The translations under genes and the position numbers were made by a program. This document shows positions 8,399 to 16,992 of a DNA stretch of 37,353 nucleotides, one piece after another. The notes under the pieces were generated by a model. That model was not told the origin of the DNA. It worked only from the letters and a program-made list of their open reading frames with translations, and did not search any database. This DNA comes from an uncultured Clostridiaceae bacterium. Its GTDB lineage: Bacteria > Bacillota > Clostridia > Lachnospirales > Lachnospiraceae. Numbering within the stretch: position 1 is the stretch's first letter; each line of letters begins with the position of its first letter. The stretch lies in the NCBI GenBank assembly GCA_949948825.1, contig CATLIJ010000002.1, forward strand, positions 1 through 37,353, in the 5' to 3' direction.

Positions 8399-10153
8399 CT
8401 ATTCATCCATATCATAAACCGGTGTTTCTGATTCTGCACAAACCTTCAAAAACTCCGCCTTCTGATCCTCCATTCCCTGTACTGAAAATCCGTTTTTCTT
8501 ATATTCCAAAATCTGTTTAAGGACAGAATCCTTCAGCCTCTCTCCCGGAACAATAACCGGAATCCCGGGAGGATACAAATATACAAATTCGCAGGAAATC
8601 CTCCCTGCACACTCTGAAATAGCCACCCGTTCTGATTCAGCCTCAAATGCATCTGCCAAAGTCATACCATCCTCTTTTCTTTCCTTTCCCTTTCTATTCT
8701 TCCATTCCTTTGACTCTCTCTTTTCCTCAATCCGTTTCCGTTCTTTTGAGCTTTCTCTGTCTTTTGAACTTTCTCCTTCTTTCGGGCTTTCTCCTTCTTT
8801 CGGGCTTTCTCCTTCTTTCGGGCTTTCTCCTTCTTTCGGGCTTTCTCCTTCTTTCGAACTTTCTCCTTCTTTCGAACTTTCCCTTTCCCCTTCTCTTTTC
8901 CCTCTTTCTCCTTCCTCCTTCATTAATCTTTCCTTTATCCAACACTCTGTCTTCTTCTCTTGTTTCCCATTTCTGCAATCCTCAGCCAGTCCCCTGTCTA
9001 TCTCCAACAATGCCTTCTCCAGCCGGTCCAATCCTTCCTGTGCATCCAGAACTGTGGTTATCATAACCACATAATCCAGTCCGCACATCTCCACCTCCAA
9101 GCCATATTTCTCCCGAAGGCACATTCCCAGCCTTTCCCCTCCAAAATCTGCGTCTTTACAGGAAACCACAATCTTTGACGGATCTAATTCATATACCCCG
9201 CAGGTTCCCACTGCCGATTCCTCCAACAGCTTTAAAACCTGCATAGTGGCTAATTCTTTCCTCAGCTTCCCAAGTCTTTCTCCAAATCTCTCAAAATCAT
9301 CCCTTCCATTATTCTTCATTTCAAAAATACATTGCTCGATTCCTGCCATCAACACATAAGAAGGACTGCTGCTTTGAAATACCTGGAGATACCACTCAAG
9401 CTTTTTCAAATCCACATATCTGCTTTTTACATGCAAAATTGCGGTCTGTGTAAAACAAGGTAATGTTTTATGTAAACTTTGAATCACAAGATCCGCTCCA
9501 CAATCCAATGCAGAAGCCGGAAAATTTCCTCCAAATGCAAAATGAGCTCCATGAGCCTCATCCACAATCAAAGGAATCCCCTTCCGATGCACAATTCGGG
9601 CAATTTCTTCTATATTTGATACAATTCCTTCATAAGTAGGAGAAACCAGAAATACAGCTCCAGCCTCCGGGCAATGACTCAGTAACTCTTCCACATCCTC
9701 AGCCAAAATACCGCCATTTATCCACAATTTTTCTAATATCTGTGGATAAACATAAGAAGCTTTCATTCTTTTGAGGATAAGTCCATGATATGCACTTTTA
9801 TGACAATTCCGTGCCATTATTATTCGTCCATTAAATCCCACACTTGCACAAATTGCACTTAAAATTCCCCCACTGCTTCCATTAATCAAATAATAACTTT
9901 TATCCGACCCATATATTCTGGCTGCCCAATCCATGGATTCCCGCAAAATTCCTTCCGGATGATGAAGATTGTCAAATCCATCAATCTCTGTAATATCAAT
10001 GGAAAATGGATTTGGAAATTCTCCCAAGACTCCCCCTGTCTGTCTTTTATGTCCCGGCATATGAAATGGATATACGCCAGACTCACTATATTTTTTTAAT
10101 CGCTCTATTAATAAATCTTGTTTCTGCAATTTATCTAACCTTTCCTTATTCAC
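8399..10153 (-). CDS. Orn/Lys/Arg decarboxylase family (YaaO-like) with a low-complexity inter-domain insertion
   Basis: PFHMPGHKR, DITEIDGFDNLHHPEG, LINGSSGGILSAI, VDEAHGAHF, PLP lysine SLHKTLP; C-terminal YLYPPGIPVIVPGE. Confidence 0.95.
   Translation of the reverse strand: MNKERLDKLQKQDLLIERLKKYSESGVYPFHMPGHKRQTGGVLGEFPNPFSIDITEIDGFDNLHHPEGILRESMDWAARIYGSDKSYYLINGSSGGILSAICASVGFNGRIIMARNCHKSAYHGLILKRMKASYVYPQILEKLWINGGILAEDVEELLSHCPEAGAVFLVSPTYEGIVSNIEEIARIVHRKGIPLIVDEAHGAHFAFGGNFPASALDCGADLVIQSLHKTLPCFTQTAILHVKSRYVDLKKLEWYLQVFQSSSPSYVLMAGIEQCIFEMKNNGRDDFERFGERLGKLRKELATMQVLKLLEESAVGTCGVYELDPSKIVVSCKDADFGGERLGMCLREKYGLEVEMCGLDYVVMITTVLDAQEGLDRLEKALLEIDRGLAEDCRNGKQEKKTECWIKERLMKEEGERGKREGERESSKEGESSKEGESPKEGESPKEGESPKEGESPKEGESSKDRESSKERKRIEEKRESKEWKNRKGKERKEDGMTLADAFEAESERVAISECAGRISCEFVYLYPPGIPVIVPGERLKDSVLKQILEYKKNGFSVQGMEDQKAEFLKVCAESETPVYDMDE
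8748..8891. repeat. 18-bp in-frame tandem repeat inside the decarboxylase gene
   Basis: Four identical GGGCTTTCTCCTTCTTTC units (8784-8855) flanked by GAA/GAG variants; encodes (K/E-G-E-S-P/S)n on the minus strand. Confidence 0.95.
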
Positions 10154-10211
10154 ATGATTTCTAATTATATCAACAATAAAAATAAAATGCCATAGAATAA
10201 TCCTGTAAAGT

Positions 10212-10230
10212 TTGATATAATTTATATCAA
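10212..10230 (+). promoter_or_regulatory. Palindrome overlapping a candidate -10 element
   Basis: TTGATATAA-t-TTATATCAA, perfect 9-bp arms, includes TATAAT (10216-10221) upstream of the ORF at 10249. Confidence 0.5.
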
Positions 10231-10248
10231 TGTGAAAGGAGTACCTCT

Positions 10249-10476
10249 ATGAGAGAAGTAGAATTTAAAATGGAACGGCAAGGTCTTGTACAAACCGGAG
10301 ATGAAGTTGAAATTACCGAACGAGAAGGAGTTACCTACAGCTATATTATTGAACCAGCAGTTGCCATGTCCGGCTGCTTTCCTGCCCGTGACCGGATCAA
10401 ATCCCAAAAAGGTATTGTAAAAGAAATCCGCCAAAATGACCGGGGATTCTATGTAATTGTTATGTTTGACGAATAG
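10249..10476 (+). CDS. Conserved-looking small hypothetical protein, 75 aa
   Basis: Start preceded by GAAAGGAG; own terminator follows; sequence MREVEFKMERQGLVQTGDEVEITEREGVTYSYIIEPAVAMSGCFPARDRIKSQKGIVKEI... Confidence 0.75.
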   Translation: MREVEFKMERQGLVQTGDEVEITEREGVTYSYIIEPAVAMSGCFPARDRIKSQKGIVKEIRQNDRGFYVIVMFDE

Positions 10477-10483
10477 TACATCA

Positions 10484-10515
10484 AAAAGGGACTGTATCCC
10501 ACAGCCCCTTTTTAA
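10484..10515. terminator. Bidirectional intrinsic terminator
   Basis: AAAAAGGGACTGT-atccc-ACAGCCCCTTTTT hairpin between convergent genes. Confidence 0.85.
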
Positions 10516-10524
10516 TCTTTCCTT

Positions 10525-12207
10525 TTAATCCTTCATTCTGACCCTGCTCCCATCTGGAATTACAATCACATCCTTCCAAAGAAGCGCTGGGTTCTTATCC
10601 CTTTCCCATTGATAATCCTTCCAATAACAATACACCTGGTTATCCTGCATCATAATAAATTCCAGCTGGTCATTTCCCGTTGTCTCTTTGGCTTCCCGCA
10701 GTTCTTTATCCTCCAGATAACTCATTCTCCCGTCTGAGGTAATCACAGCAATCACACCATAATAACTGTTCCAGCTCTTCGGTAAATAATTTCCATAAAT
10801 CTGCTCATTTTCCTCACAATAATACATATCCATCAACCGGCCCTTAAATTCCCGATGAACCTGTTCCTGCTTCTGATCTTCCGTCAAAGATTTGCGCATA
10901 ATCCTGCTGTACTGCGCTCCTGACCCGCCAGTTCGGATAAATACACTATAATATAACCAATCACCTGCAATACAAAAGCTGTCAATCCCCAATTTTTCCT
11001 GAACAAAAACCTCCTCCATACCTTCCGTAATCCGGTAAATTACTTTCTGAGAATTTTCTGATTCTCTTAACTGATAAACCGCATTTCCTTTTTTCTGCTC
11101 TTTTTGAGATACACTGATAATCCGATCCTGGTCCATATGAAAAACCCTGTCTTCATACTGTATGGTTCCATCTGCTTCCTTTTTTACATCACGTCCCAGC
11201 ATATCTCTAAGATAAATTTCTCCCTCCTCCACATAAACATAAATTCCCGGAATCATCTTGTCAAATTCTTCGTTTCCTTCAATCACCTGAATCCGATCAA
11301 AACTTTCTGTATAAATTCTTCCCTCCAAAAGACAAAAATCCTCTACCTCTCTGGCGACAATTTCAATCTCTCCTTTGCTGTCTTTCATTCGATATAGAGT
11401 ATGAACAAAATCTGGAGAAACATCTGCTAAAATAGACGCCTCCCGCTCAGGACAGGGAAGATAATAAACCCACCCATCACTGCTGACCTGAATCTCCGGA
11501 TTATCCGGTCCCTCCGAAGCCCATTCTGTCTGATCTAAGGGAACAGAATATAATACCTGTCCAATTTCCGACAGATAAACAATCTTGCTTCCAATCTTAA
11601 CATGCTTCTTTTGATTTTTTTGTGCTTCCAGGCGGCTTTCTTCTTCCATGGACATAGATTCCAGGAACGGTTTTTTCACCATGTCAATCTGTTCCTTCAC
11701 TTTATCTGCCCCTGCCACAATTACCCAAATAGCTGCAACAAACAATACACAAGCAAATACATTTTGAAACAAGCTTCTGGCCTTTGAATATTTTCCGTTT
11801 GAATCTGTATTTTCATCTAATTTCAGATAATCCTCAATTTCCAAAAAAGTGGAAATCTGTTTGTCATTTTCGTTTTTGTTTTCTGCTTTCCCATTCTCAG
11901 ATTTACTTTTCTCCCCCAAATTCGCCGCCATACGAGAAGACATAATTTGATCCTGAGAAACTCCCATACTCTTTTTTGCCAGATCATCCGCCCTGTTTTG
12001 AAGCCATTCTACCACATTCTTACCACTTGAAATTTCTTCCAAATTTGCATACAATTCTGCATAAGTAAGAATTAGCAATTCTTTCTCTTCCTCATCATTC
12101 ATTTTCATTAAATGAATATAATGATATAATTTTTGATATGTGCGGATATAAATTTCCTCAAAACGCTCCCGGCGTTCCTGAATACTATTATCCTTCTGCT
12201 CCCTCAT
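10525..12207 (-). CDS. Single-pass membrane protein with sigma-70 region-2-like N-terminus and large C-terminal extracytoplasmic domain
   Basis: N-term RFEEIYIRTYQKLYHYIHLMKMNDEEEKELLILTYAELYANLEEI..VVEWLQNRADDLAKKS; TM segment LFQNVFACVLFVAAIWVIVAGA; C-terminal part of repeated YYL/VYY strands. Confidence 0.65.
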   Translation of the reverse strand: MREQKDNSIQERRERFEEIYIRTYQKLYHYIHLMKMNDEEEKELLILTYAELYANLEEISSGKNVVEWLQNRADDLAKKSMGVSQDQIMSSRMAANLGEKSKSENGKAENKNENDKQISTFLEIEDYLKLDENTDSNGKYSKARSLFQNVFACVLFVAAIWVIVAGADKVKEQIDMVKKPFLESMSMEEESRLEAQKNQKKHVKIGSKIVYLSEIGQVLYSVPLDQTEWASEGPDNPEIQVSSDGWVYYLPCPEREASILADVSPDFVHTLYRMKDSKGEIEIVAREVEDFCLLEGRIYTESFDRIQVIEGNEEFDKMIPGIYVYVEEGEIYLRDMLGRDVKKEADGTIQYEDRVFHMDQDRIISVSQKEQKKGNAVYQLRESENSQKVIYRITEGMEEVFVQEKLGIDSFCIAGDWLYYSVFIRTGGSGAQYSRIMRKSLTEDQKQEQVHREFKGRLMDMYYCEENEQIYGNYLPKSWNSYYGVIAVITSDGRMSYLEDKELREAKETTGNDQLEFIMMQDNQVYCYWKDYQWERDKNPALLWKDVIVIPDGSRVRMKD

Positions 12208-12257
12208 TTTACTGTCCCCGTCAGAACCAAAAGATTCTTTGCATTTCCTTTATCTTC

Positions 12258-12767
12258 TTATTCTTTATATCCCAACGCCTGCTCCAGCGCCTCTTTCTCC
12301 TCGCTGCCCAATAAAATCTCTGTTTGTCCCCGGTCAACCGCTTTCAGATAAAGGTAACACCCCTCTCTGCTATGAACCGAATTTATTATAAACCCCGTAT
12401 TCGTATAATCCAGCAAAGCAAATGCAAAACTCAAATTTCCTCCCATGCCCTTAAAAGCATTATATCTGACCATACCAAATTTTTGAAAGGATGCTCTCAT
12501 ATTTTTATTATTTGTTCGAATCTGATCCTTATTGGCACGGTCTTGAAATTTCAGTTCCTGAATATCCTGAATATGGCTGATAATAATATCCTCCAGGGTT
12601 TCTGCATCTTTTCCCCGCATAAAATAATCATAACTTCGATACAATTTTTTTATTTTAAAAATACATACAATCACAACAATTAACAAAATCAGAGTCAATA
12701 TTCCCTGACCAAGCATGATATAAAAAGGATCTACTTGCAAGCGATCCAATATACTGATTCCATCCAT
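12258..12767 (-). CDS. DUF4446 family membrane protein
   Basis: N-terminal TM; FGMVRYNAFKGMGGNLSFAFALLDYTNTGFIINSVHSREGCYLYLK; located next to parB as usual in Clostridia. Confidence 0.85.
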   Translation of the reverse strand: MDGISILDRLQVDPFYIMLGQGILTLILLIVVIVCIFKIKKLYRSYDYFMRGKDAETLEDIIISHIQDIQELKFQDRANKDQIRTNNKNMRASFQKFGMVRYNAFKGMGGNLSFAFALLDYTNTGFIINSVHSREGCYLYLKAVDRGQTEILLGSEEKEALEQALGYKE

Positions 12768-12784
12768 TCACAATACTCTCCTTG

Positions 12785-13738
12785 CTATCCAATGGTCTCA
12801 ATCAATTCAACAATTCTCTCCAATTCTGCCTCCGAATAATATTCGATTTCAATTTTCCCCTTACTACGGTCTTTACGATTAATATTTACCTTTGTTCCCA
12901 CAACCATCTTCATTCGTTCTTCCAGATTTTTAAAAATCAATTCTAAAGCTTCATCCTCTTTTTCCTTTTTCTTTTCCCTTGGTTCCTTTCCCAAAGCTTT
13001 TACTGCTTTCTCAACCTCTCTTACGCTCAAATGCTCCTGCACAATTTTAGCTGCCAAAGCCAACTGCATTTCCGGGTCTGTAACTGCCAGCAATGCCCTT
13101 GCATGTCCGCTGCTAATCAGTCCCTCCACCAGCATCTTCTGCACTTCCGGAGCTAAATTCAAGAGACGTACACTGTTTGTAATAGTAGTCCGGTTTTTGC
13201 ATACCCGCTCCGCAATTTCTTCCTGCTTCAGATGAAACTCATGCATTAATCTCTGATAAGCAACTGCCTCTTCAATGGGATTCAAATTTTCTCTCTGAAC
13301 ATTTTCAATCAATGCAATCTCAATTGCCTGCTGTTTTCCATATTCACGAATAACTACCGGCACCTCTTTTATACCCGCCAGTTTTGCAGCTCTCCAGCGG
13401 CGTTCTCCGGCAATAATTTCATACAGATCCCCCTTCTTCTGAACCAACAAAGGCTGCAGTACACCATACTTTTTAATGGAATCTGCCAGCTCCTGAAGCT
13501 GTTCCTCCCGGAAATCTTTTCTGGGCTGTTCTCCATTAGGCTCAATTAAAGACAGCTTTACAAAAAACTCACTGTGCTCATTTTCCTTATCTTCTGAAGC
13601 GGTCCCTTCTTCTCTTTCTTCCTCAGAAGAATCCTTTTTATCACCCATTTGATCTTTTGTTACTTCTTGTACTACTTCCTCTCCAAAAAATGCACCAAGT
13701 CCTTTACCTAAACCCCTCTTCGCTTTTGCCATAATCAA
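12785..13738 (-). CDS. parB: Chromosome partitioning protein ParB/Spo0J
   Basis: GLGKGLGAFFGE; LIEPNGEQPRKDFREEQLQELADSI; GERRWRAAKLAG; ALIENVQRENLNPIEEA. Confidence 0.97.
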   Translation of the reverse strand: MIMAKAKRGLGKGLGAFFGEEVVQEVTKDQMGDKKDSSEEEREEGTASEDKENEHSEFFVKLSLIEPNGEQPRKDFREEQLQELADSIKKYGVLQPLLVQKKGDLYEIIAGERRWRAAKLAGIKEVPVVIREYGKQQAIEIALIENVQRENLNPIEEAVAYQRLMHEFHLKQEEIAERVCKNRTTITNSVRLLNLAPEVQKMLVEGLISSGHARALLAVTDPEMQLALAAKIVQEHLSVREVEKAVKALGKEPREKKKEKEDEALELIFKNLEERMKMVVGTKVNINRKDRSKGKIEIEYYSEAELERIVELIETIG

Positions 13739-14502
13739 ACCTCTCCTCTGCTAATCACTTCCGCTGCCAGCATTCGATAACTCTCTGCTCCTGACGACCG
13801 TGTATCATAAAGATTTATTGGCATACCATGGCTGGGCGCCTCTGCCAGCCTGACATTTCTCGGAATAATTGTTTTATAAACCGTCCCCTTTAAATAATTC
13901 TTCACATTCTCTACTACTTCCAAAGAAAGATTTGTACGGGCATCATACATGGTAAACACAACCCCTTCTAATTCCAACTTTGGATTTAATTTTTTCTTCA
14001 CCAAATCCACAGTCTGAATAATCTGGCTCAAACCTTCCAATGCATAGTATTCACACTGAATCGGCACCAAAACTGTATCCGCTGCAGTAAGTGCATTTAT
14101 TGTCAGCAAATTCAGGGATGGCGGACAATCTACTATAATAAAATCGTAATTTTTTTCCACCTTTTCCAGTTCTTTACGAAGCTTTGATTCTTTTTCCGGT
14201 TCATCTAACAATTCAATCTCTGCTCCTGCCAAATCTACATCAGAAGGAAGAATGTCCAGATGCTCCTGAACCTCCGAAATAATACATTCATCAATGTTAC
14301 ACTCTCCCATCAAAAGCTCATATACGGTTTTGCTCATATACCCTTTTTCAAATCCTAATCCACTGGTGGCATTCCCCTGAGGGTCAAAATCCACAGTTAA
14401 AACTTTTTGTCCCGCCTCTGCCAAACATGCGGACAAATTAATTGCCGTAGTTGTTTTCCCTACTCCACCCTTTTGATTTGCAATCGCTATTATTCTTCCC
14501 AT
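13735..14502 (-). CDS. parA: Chromosome partitioning ATPase ParA/Soj
   Basis: GRIIAIANQKGGVGKTTTAINL deviant Walker A; DFDPQGNATSGLG; IVDCPPSL. ATG at 14502 preferred (AAGGA 7 nt upstream). Confidence 0.97.
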   Translation of the reverse strand: MGRIIAIANQKGGVGKTTTAINLSACLAEAGQKVLTVDFDPQGNATSGLGFEKGYMSKTVYELLMGECNIDECIISEVQEHLDILPSDVDLAGAEIELLDEPEKESKLRKELEKVEKNYDFIIVDCPPSLNLLTINALTAADTVLVPIQCEYYALEGLSQIIQTVDLVKKKLNPKLELEGVVFTMYDARTNLSLEVVENVKNYLKGTVYKTIIPRNVRLAEAPSHGMPINLYDTRSSGAESYRMLAAEVISRGEV

Positions 14503-14609
14503 AACTTGTCCTTTTAATTGATTATTCCTCAAAGTACTCTTTATCAGTATAACATACTTTCTTTTTTTTTCCTATGTGTAAACAAAATAAATGTTACTTT
14601 TTTTTCCAA

Positions 14610-14625
14610 TGTTTCACGTGAAACA
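14610..14625. promoter_or_regulatory. parS: parS centromere site 1
   Basis: TGTTTCACGTGAAACA, perfect 16-bp palindrome matching the parS consensus; ~110 bp upstream of parA. Confidence 0.97.
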
Positions 14626-14813
14626 TATATAAAAATTTTATTTTATTATCCATTGTAAGATAGTCTGTTTTATATTATACTTAGTTTATATACCTGTTTT
14701 TATCTAGTATAATCCAGACATATAAGGTCTTTGTGGACTGTCGCAAGATATTGATTCATTCAAACAAAATTGAAGTTATGTAATTCTTTGTAATGCACAA
14801 AATGGAGGTTATT

Positions 14814-15767
14814 ATGAGAAAAAGAAACAAACTGCTCACTCTCCTGCTTTTCTCAACCAATGCTGCTCTTGCAACTGCATGTCTCAACAAAGCAATAAAA
14901 ATAAATGCCACTCAAAAAAATCTGCTGGCATCAAATCCGGATTTTTCCTGTTACTCCTGGCGCCTTGGAAATGTTTATTATAAAAAAGCAGGCTCCGGCA
15001 AACCACTCCTTTTAATCCATGACTTAACTGCAACCTCCGCCAGCTATGAATGGGATCAAATGATTCCTCTTTTAGCGGAACATTATACTGTTTACGCCAT
15101 AGATCTTTTAGGCTGCGGACGTTCAGAAAAAGTAAATACAACCTATACAAACTATCTCTATGTGCAACTGATCACAAATTTTATTAAATCAGAGATTGGT
15201 CATCGTACAAATGTAATTGCTACTGGTGAATCCTCCTCCATTCCAATTATGGCCTGTGCCAATGAATCTGAATTGTTTAATCACATTATGCTGATCAATC
15301 CTTTAAAACTGTCTGACTTTTGTTTCATTCCAGGAAAGACAGCCAAACTTTACAAAAAAATTGTGGACACTCCAATTCTTGGAACTCTATTTTATTATAT
15401 TGCCGTCAGTAAAAAATTGATAGAACAAGATGCTGCCACAAAGAAATTTTATAACAAGTCTTGCATCAAATCCTCCTGGATAGACTTGTGCTATGAGGCC
15501 TCCCATACAGGTTTTTCACCCAAATCATTATACGGAAGCCAAAAATGTAATTATACCAAATGCAATATTACCAACAGTTTAAAAAAGATTGATAACAGTA
15601 TTTGCCTGATTGGCGGAAAAGAAATCGAGGATATTTCCTCCAGACTGGAAGAATATAAAACGTGTAATCCTGCCATAGAAATATCCTATATACCAGAAAC
15701 AAAATATCTGCCTCAATGGGAAAATCCGGAAAAACTATTTCAATTGATTAAAACCTATTTTGGTTAG
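14814..15767 (+). CDS. Alpha/beta hydrolase fold protein with N-terminal signal/anchor
   Basis: GSGKPLLLIHDLTATSASYEWDQMIPLLAEHYTVYAIDLLGCGRSEK; nucleophile-elbow-like ATGESSSIPI; RBS GGAGG before ATG 14814. Confidence 0.85.
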   Translation: MRKRNKLLTLLLFSTNAALATACLNKAIKINATQKNLLASNPDFSCYSWRLGNVYYKKAGSGKPLLLIHDLTATSASYEWDQMIPLLAEHYTVYAIDLLGCGRSEKVNTTYTNYLYVQLITNFIKSEIGHRTNVIATGESSSIPIMACANESELFNHIMLINPLKLSDFCFIPGKTAKLYKKIVDTPILGTLFYYIAVSKKLIEQDAATKKFYNKSCIKSSWIDLCYEASHTGFSPKSLYGSQKCNYTKCNITNSLKKIDNSICLIGGKEIEDISSRLEEYKTCNPAIEISYIPETKYLPQWENPEKLFQLIKTYFG

Positions 15768-15772
15768 AATAA

Positions 15773-15788
15773 TGTTTCACGTGAAACA
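15773..15788. promoter_or_regulatory. parS: parS centromere site 2
   Basis: TGTTTCACGTGAAACA, embedded in a 26-bp perfect palindrome AATAATGTTTCACGTGAAACATTATT (15768-15793). Confidence 0.97.
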
Positions 15789-15836
15789 TTATTTAAAATC
15801 AGAAAAATTCAAAATCAGCAAAGGAGAGATACATTC

Positions 15837-16991
15837 ATGGAACTGAAGTTAAAGTATAAAAACTTCAGATTACACTTAGAATTTCATAACAAAATAACAG
15901 TCATTACGGGCGATTCAGCAACTGGAAAATCGACCATAGTCCATTCTATGTTTGATTACACCAACAATATTAAATATAAACTATCCGATCCCAGTTTTGA
16001 TTGCATGATGATTAACGACCAAAGGAGAGTTATTGACGACCTTTCTCATAATCGCCAGAAAATGATATATATGATAGACAAGTTTCGCATTAGAATTACG
16101 AAAGAAGTAATTGAAGCAATTCGGCAATGTGTGGGATGCTATATCATATTCATATGCCGAAGTAATATAAGTGCAATTAATTATAGTGCAGACGCCCTAT
16201 TAAAACTTAAAACTGATAAAAACGGTATTACCAGAGGAGAGAAATATTTAAAGAATAATCTTCCCATTAGTAATCCTTATCGCTCAAATTTTGATTATAT
16301 CATAACAGAAGATGCAAAATATGGACATGAATGGATACGTCGGCTATTCATTAAAATAGATGCAAAATTCATTATTGCTGGAAGTATTCTACGAGATGGA
16401 ACTGAAATAGCTGTTAGTAATTATGACTCTATAAAAGATGAAATAAAACTGCAATCACAAAATAGATCAGATACAAAATATTACAATAAAAGATATTCAT
16501 TAGATGATATAGGTGGAAAGGAAAAAATTAACCCAACAATTGAAGGAATTAGTAAAATCAATCCGACTGCAAAAATACTGGTATTTTTTGATTTTTGTTC
16601 CTTTGGAAGCGAAATATCACATTTTCAATCTGTATTAGAAAACAAAAAAATGGATATATTATTTTTCCCTCATTTCAAATCCTGGGAATTTGTAATGTTA
16701 AATAGCAATATGTTTAAACACAAATGGATTCCTTACACAATATTTACTCCTGACTTTGAGGAAAGCTATTATGAAGAATTATTACAAGAAGTTTCCAGAA
16801 ATAATGTTGGTACAATAAAACATCAAAATCAAGGTAGTTTACCTGCTTGCTGCTATAAAATATGTTGTGCTTATTCTGGTAAAAATACTGGGTGTAAATA
16901 TGGACTTTCCAATACCTCTGGAGATAAATTTATAGATCTTTTTCTCCATACTTCATTTGAAGTACTACTAAAACTTGCCAGGAGGATCTAG
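15837..16991 (+). CDS. P-loop NTPase of uncharacterised type, 384 aa
   Basis: N-terminal Walker A ITVITGDSATGKSTIV; strand-rich middle KILVFFDFCSFGSEI...; Cys-rich C-terminal PACCYKICCAYSGKNTGCKYG. Confidence 0.75.
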   Translation: MELKLKYKNFRLHLEFHNKITVITGDSATGKSTIVHSMFDYTNNIKYKLSDPSFDCMMINDQRRVIDDLSHNRQKMIYMIDKFRIRITKEVIEAIRQCVGCYIIFICRSNISAINYSADALLKLKTDKNGITRGEKYLKNNLPISNPYRSNFDYIITEDAKYGHEWIRRLFIKIDAKFIIAGSILRDGTEIAVSNYDSIKDEIKLQSQNRSDTKYYNKRYSLDDIGGKEKINPTIEGISKINPTAKILVFFDFCSFGSEISHFQSVLENKKMDILFFPHFKSWEFVMLNSNMFKHKWIPYTIFTPDFEESYYEELLQEVSRNNVGTIKHQNQGSLPACCYKICCAYSGKNTGCKYGLSNTSGDKFIDLFLHTSFEVLLKLARRI

Positions 16992-16992
16992 T

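Noticed and set aside
8748-8891. Possible CRISPR array from regularly spaced repeats
   Set aside because: Contiguous 18-bp tandem units without spacers, in-frame inside a decarboxylase gene.
8647-9066. 139-aa plus-strand ORF rich in FLLLSG repeats
   Set aside because: Antisense shadow of the GES/KEG repeat in the decarboxylase; no RBS or independent support.
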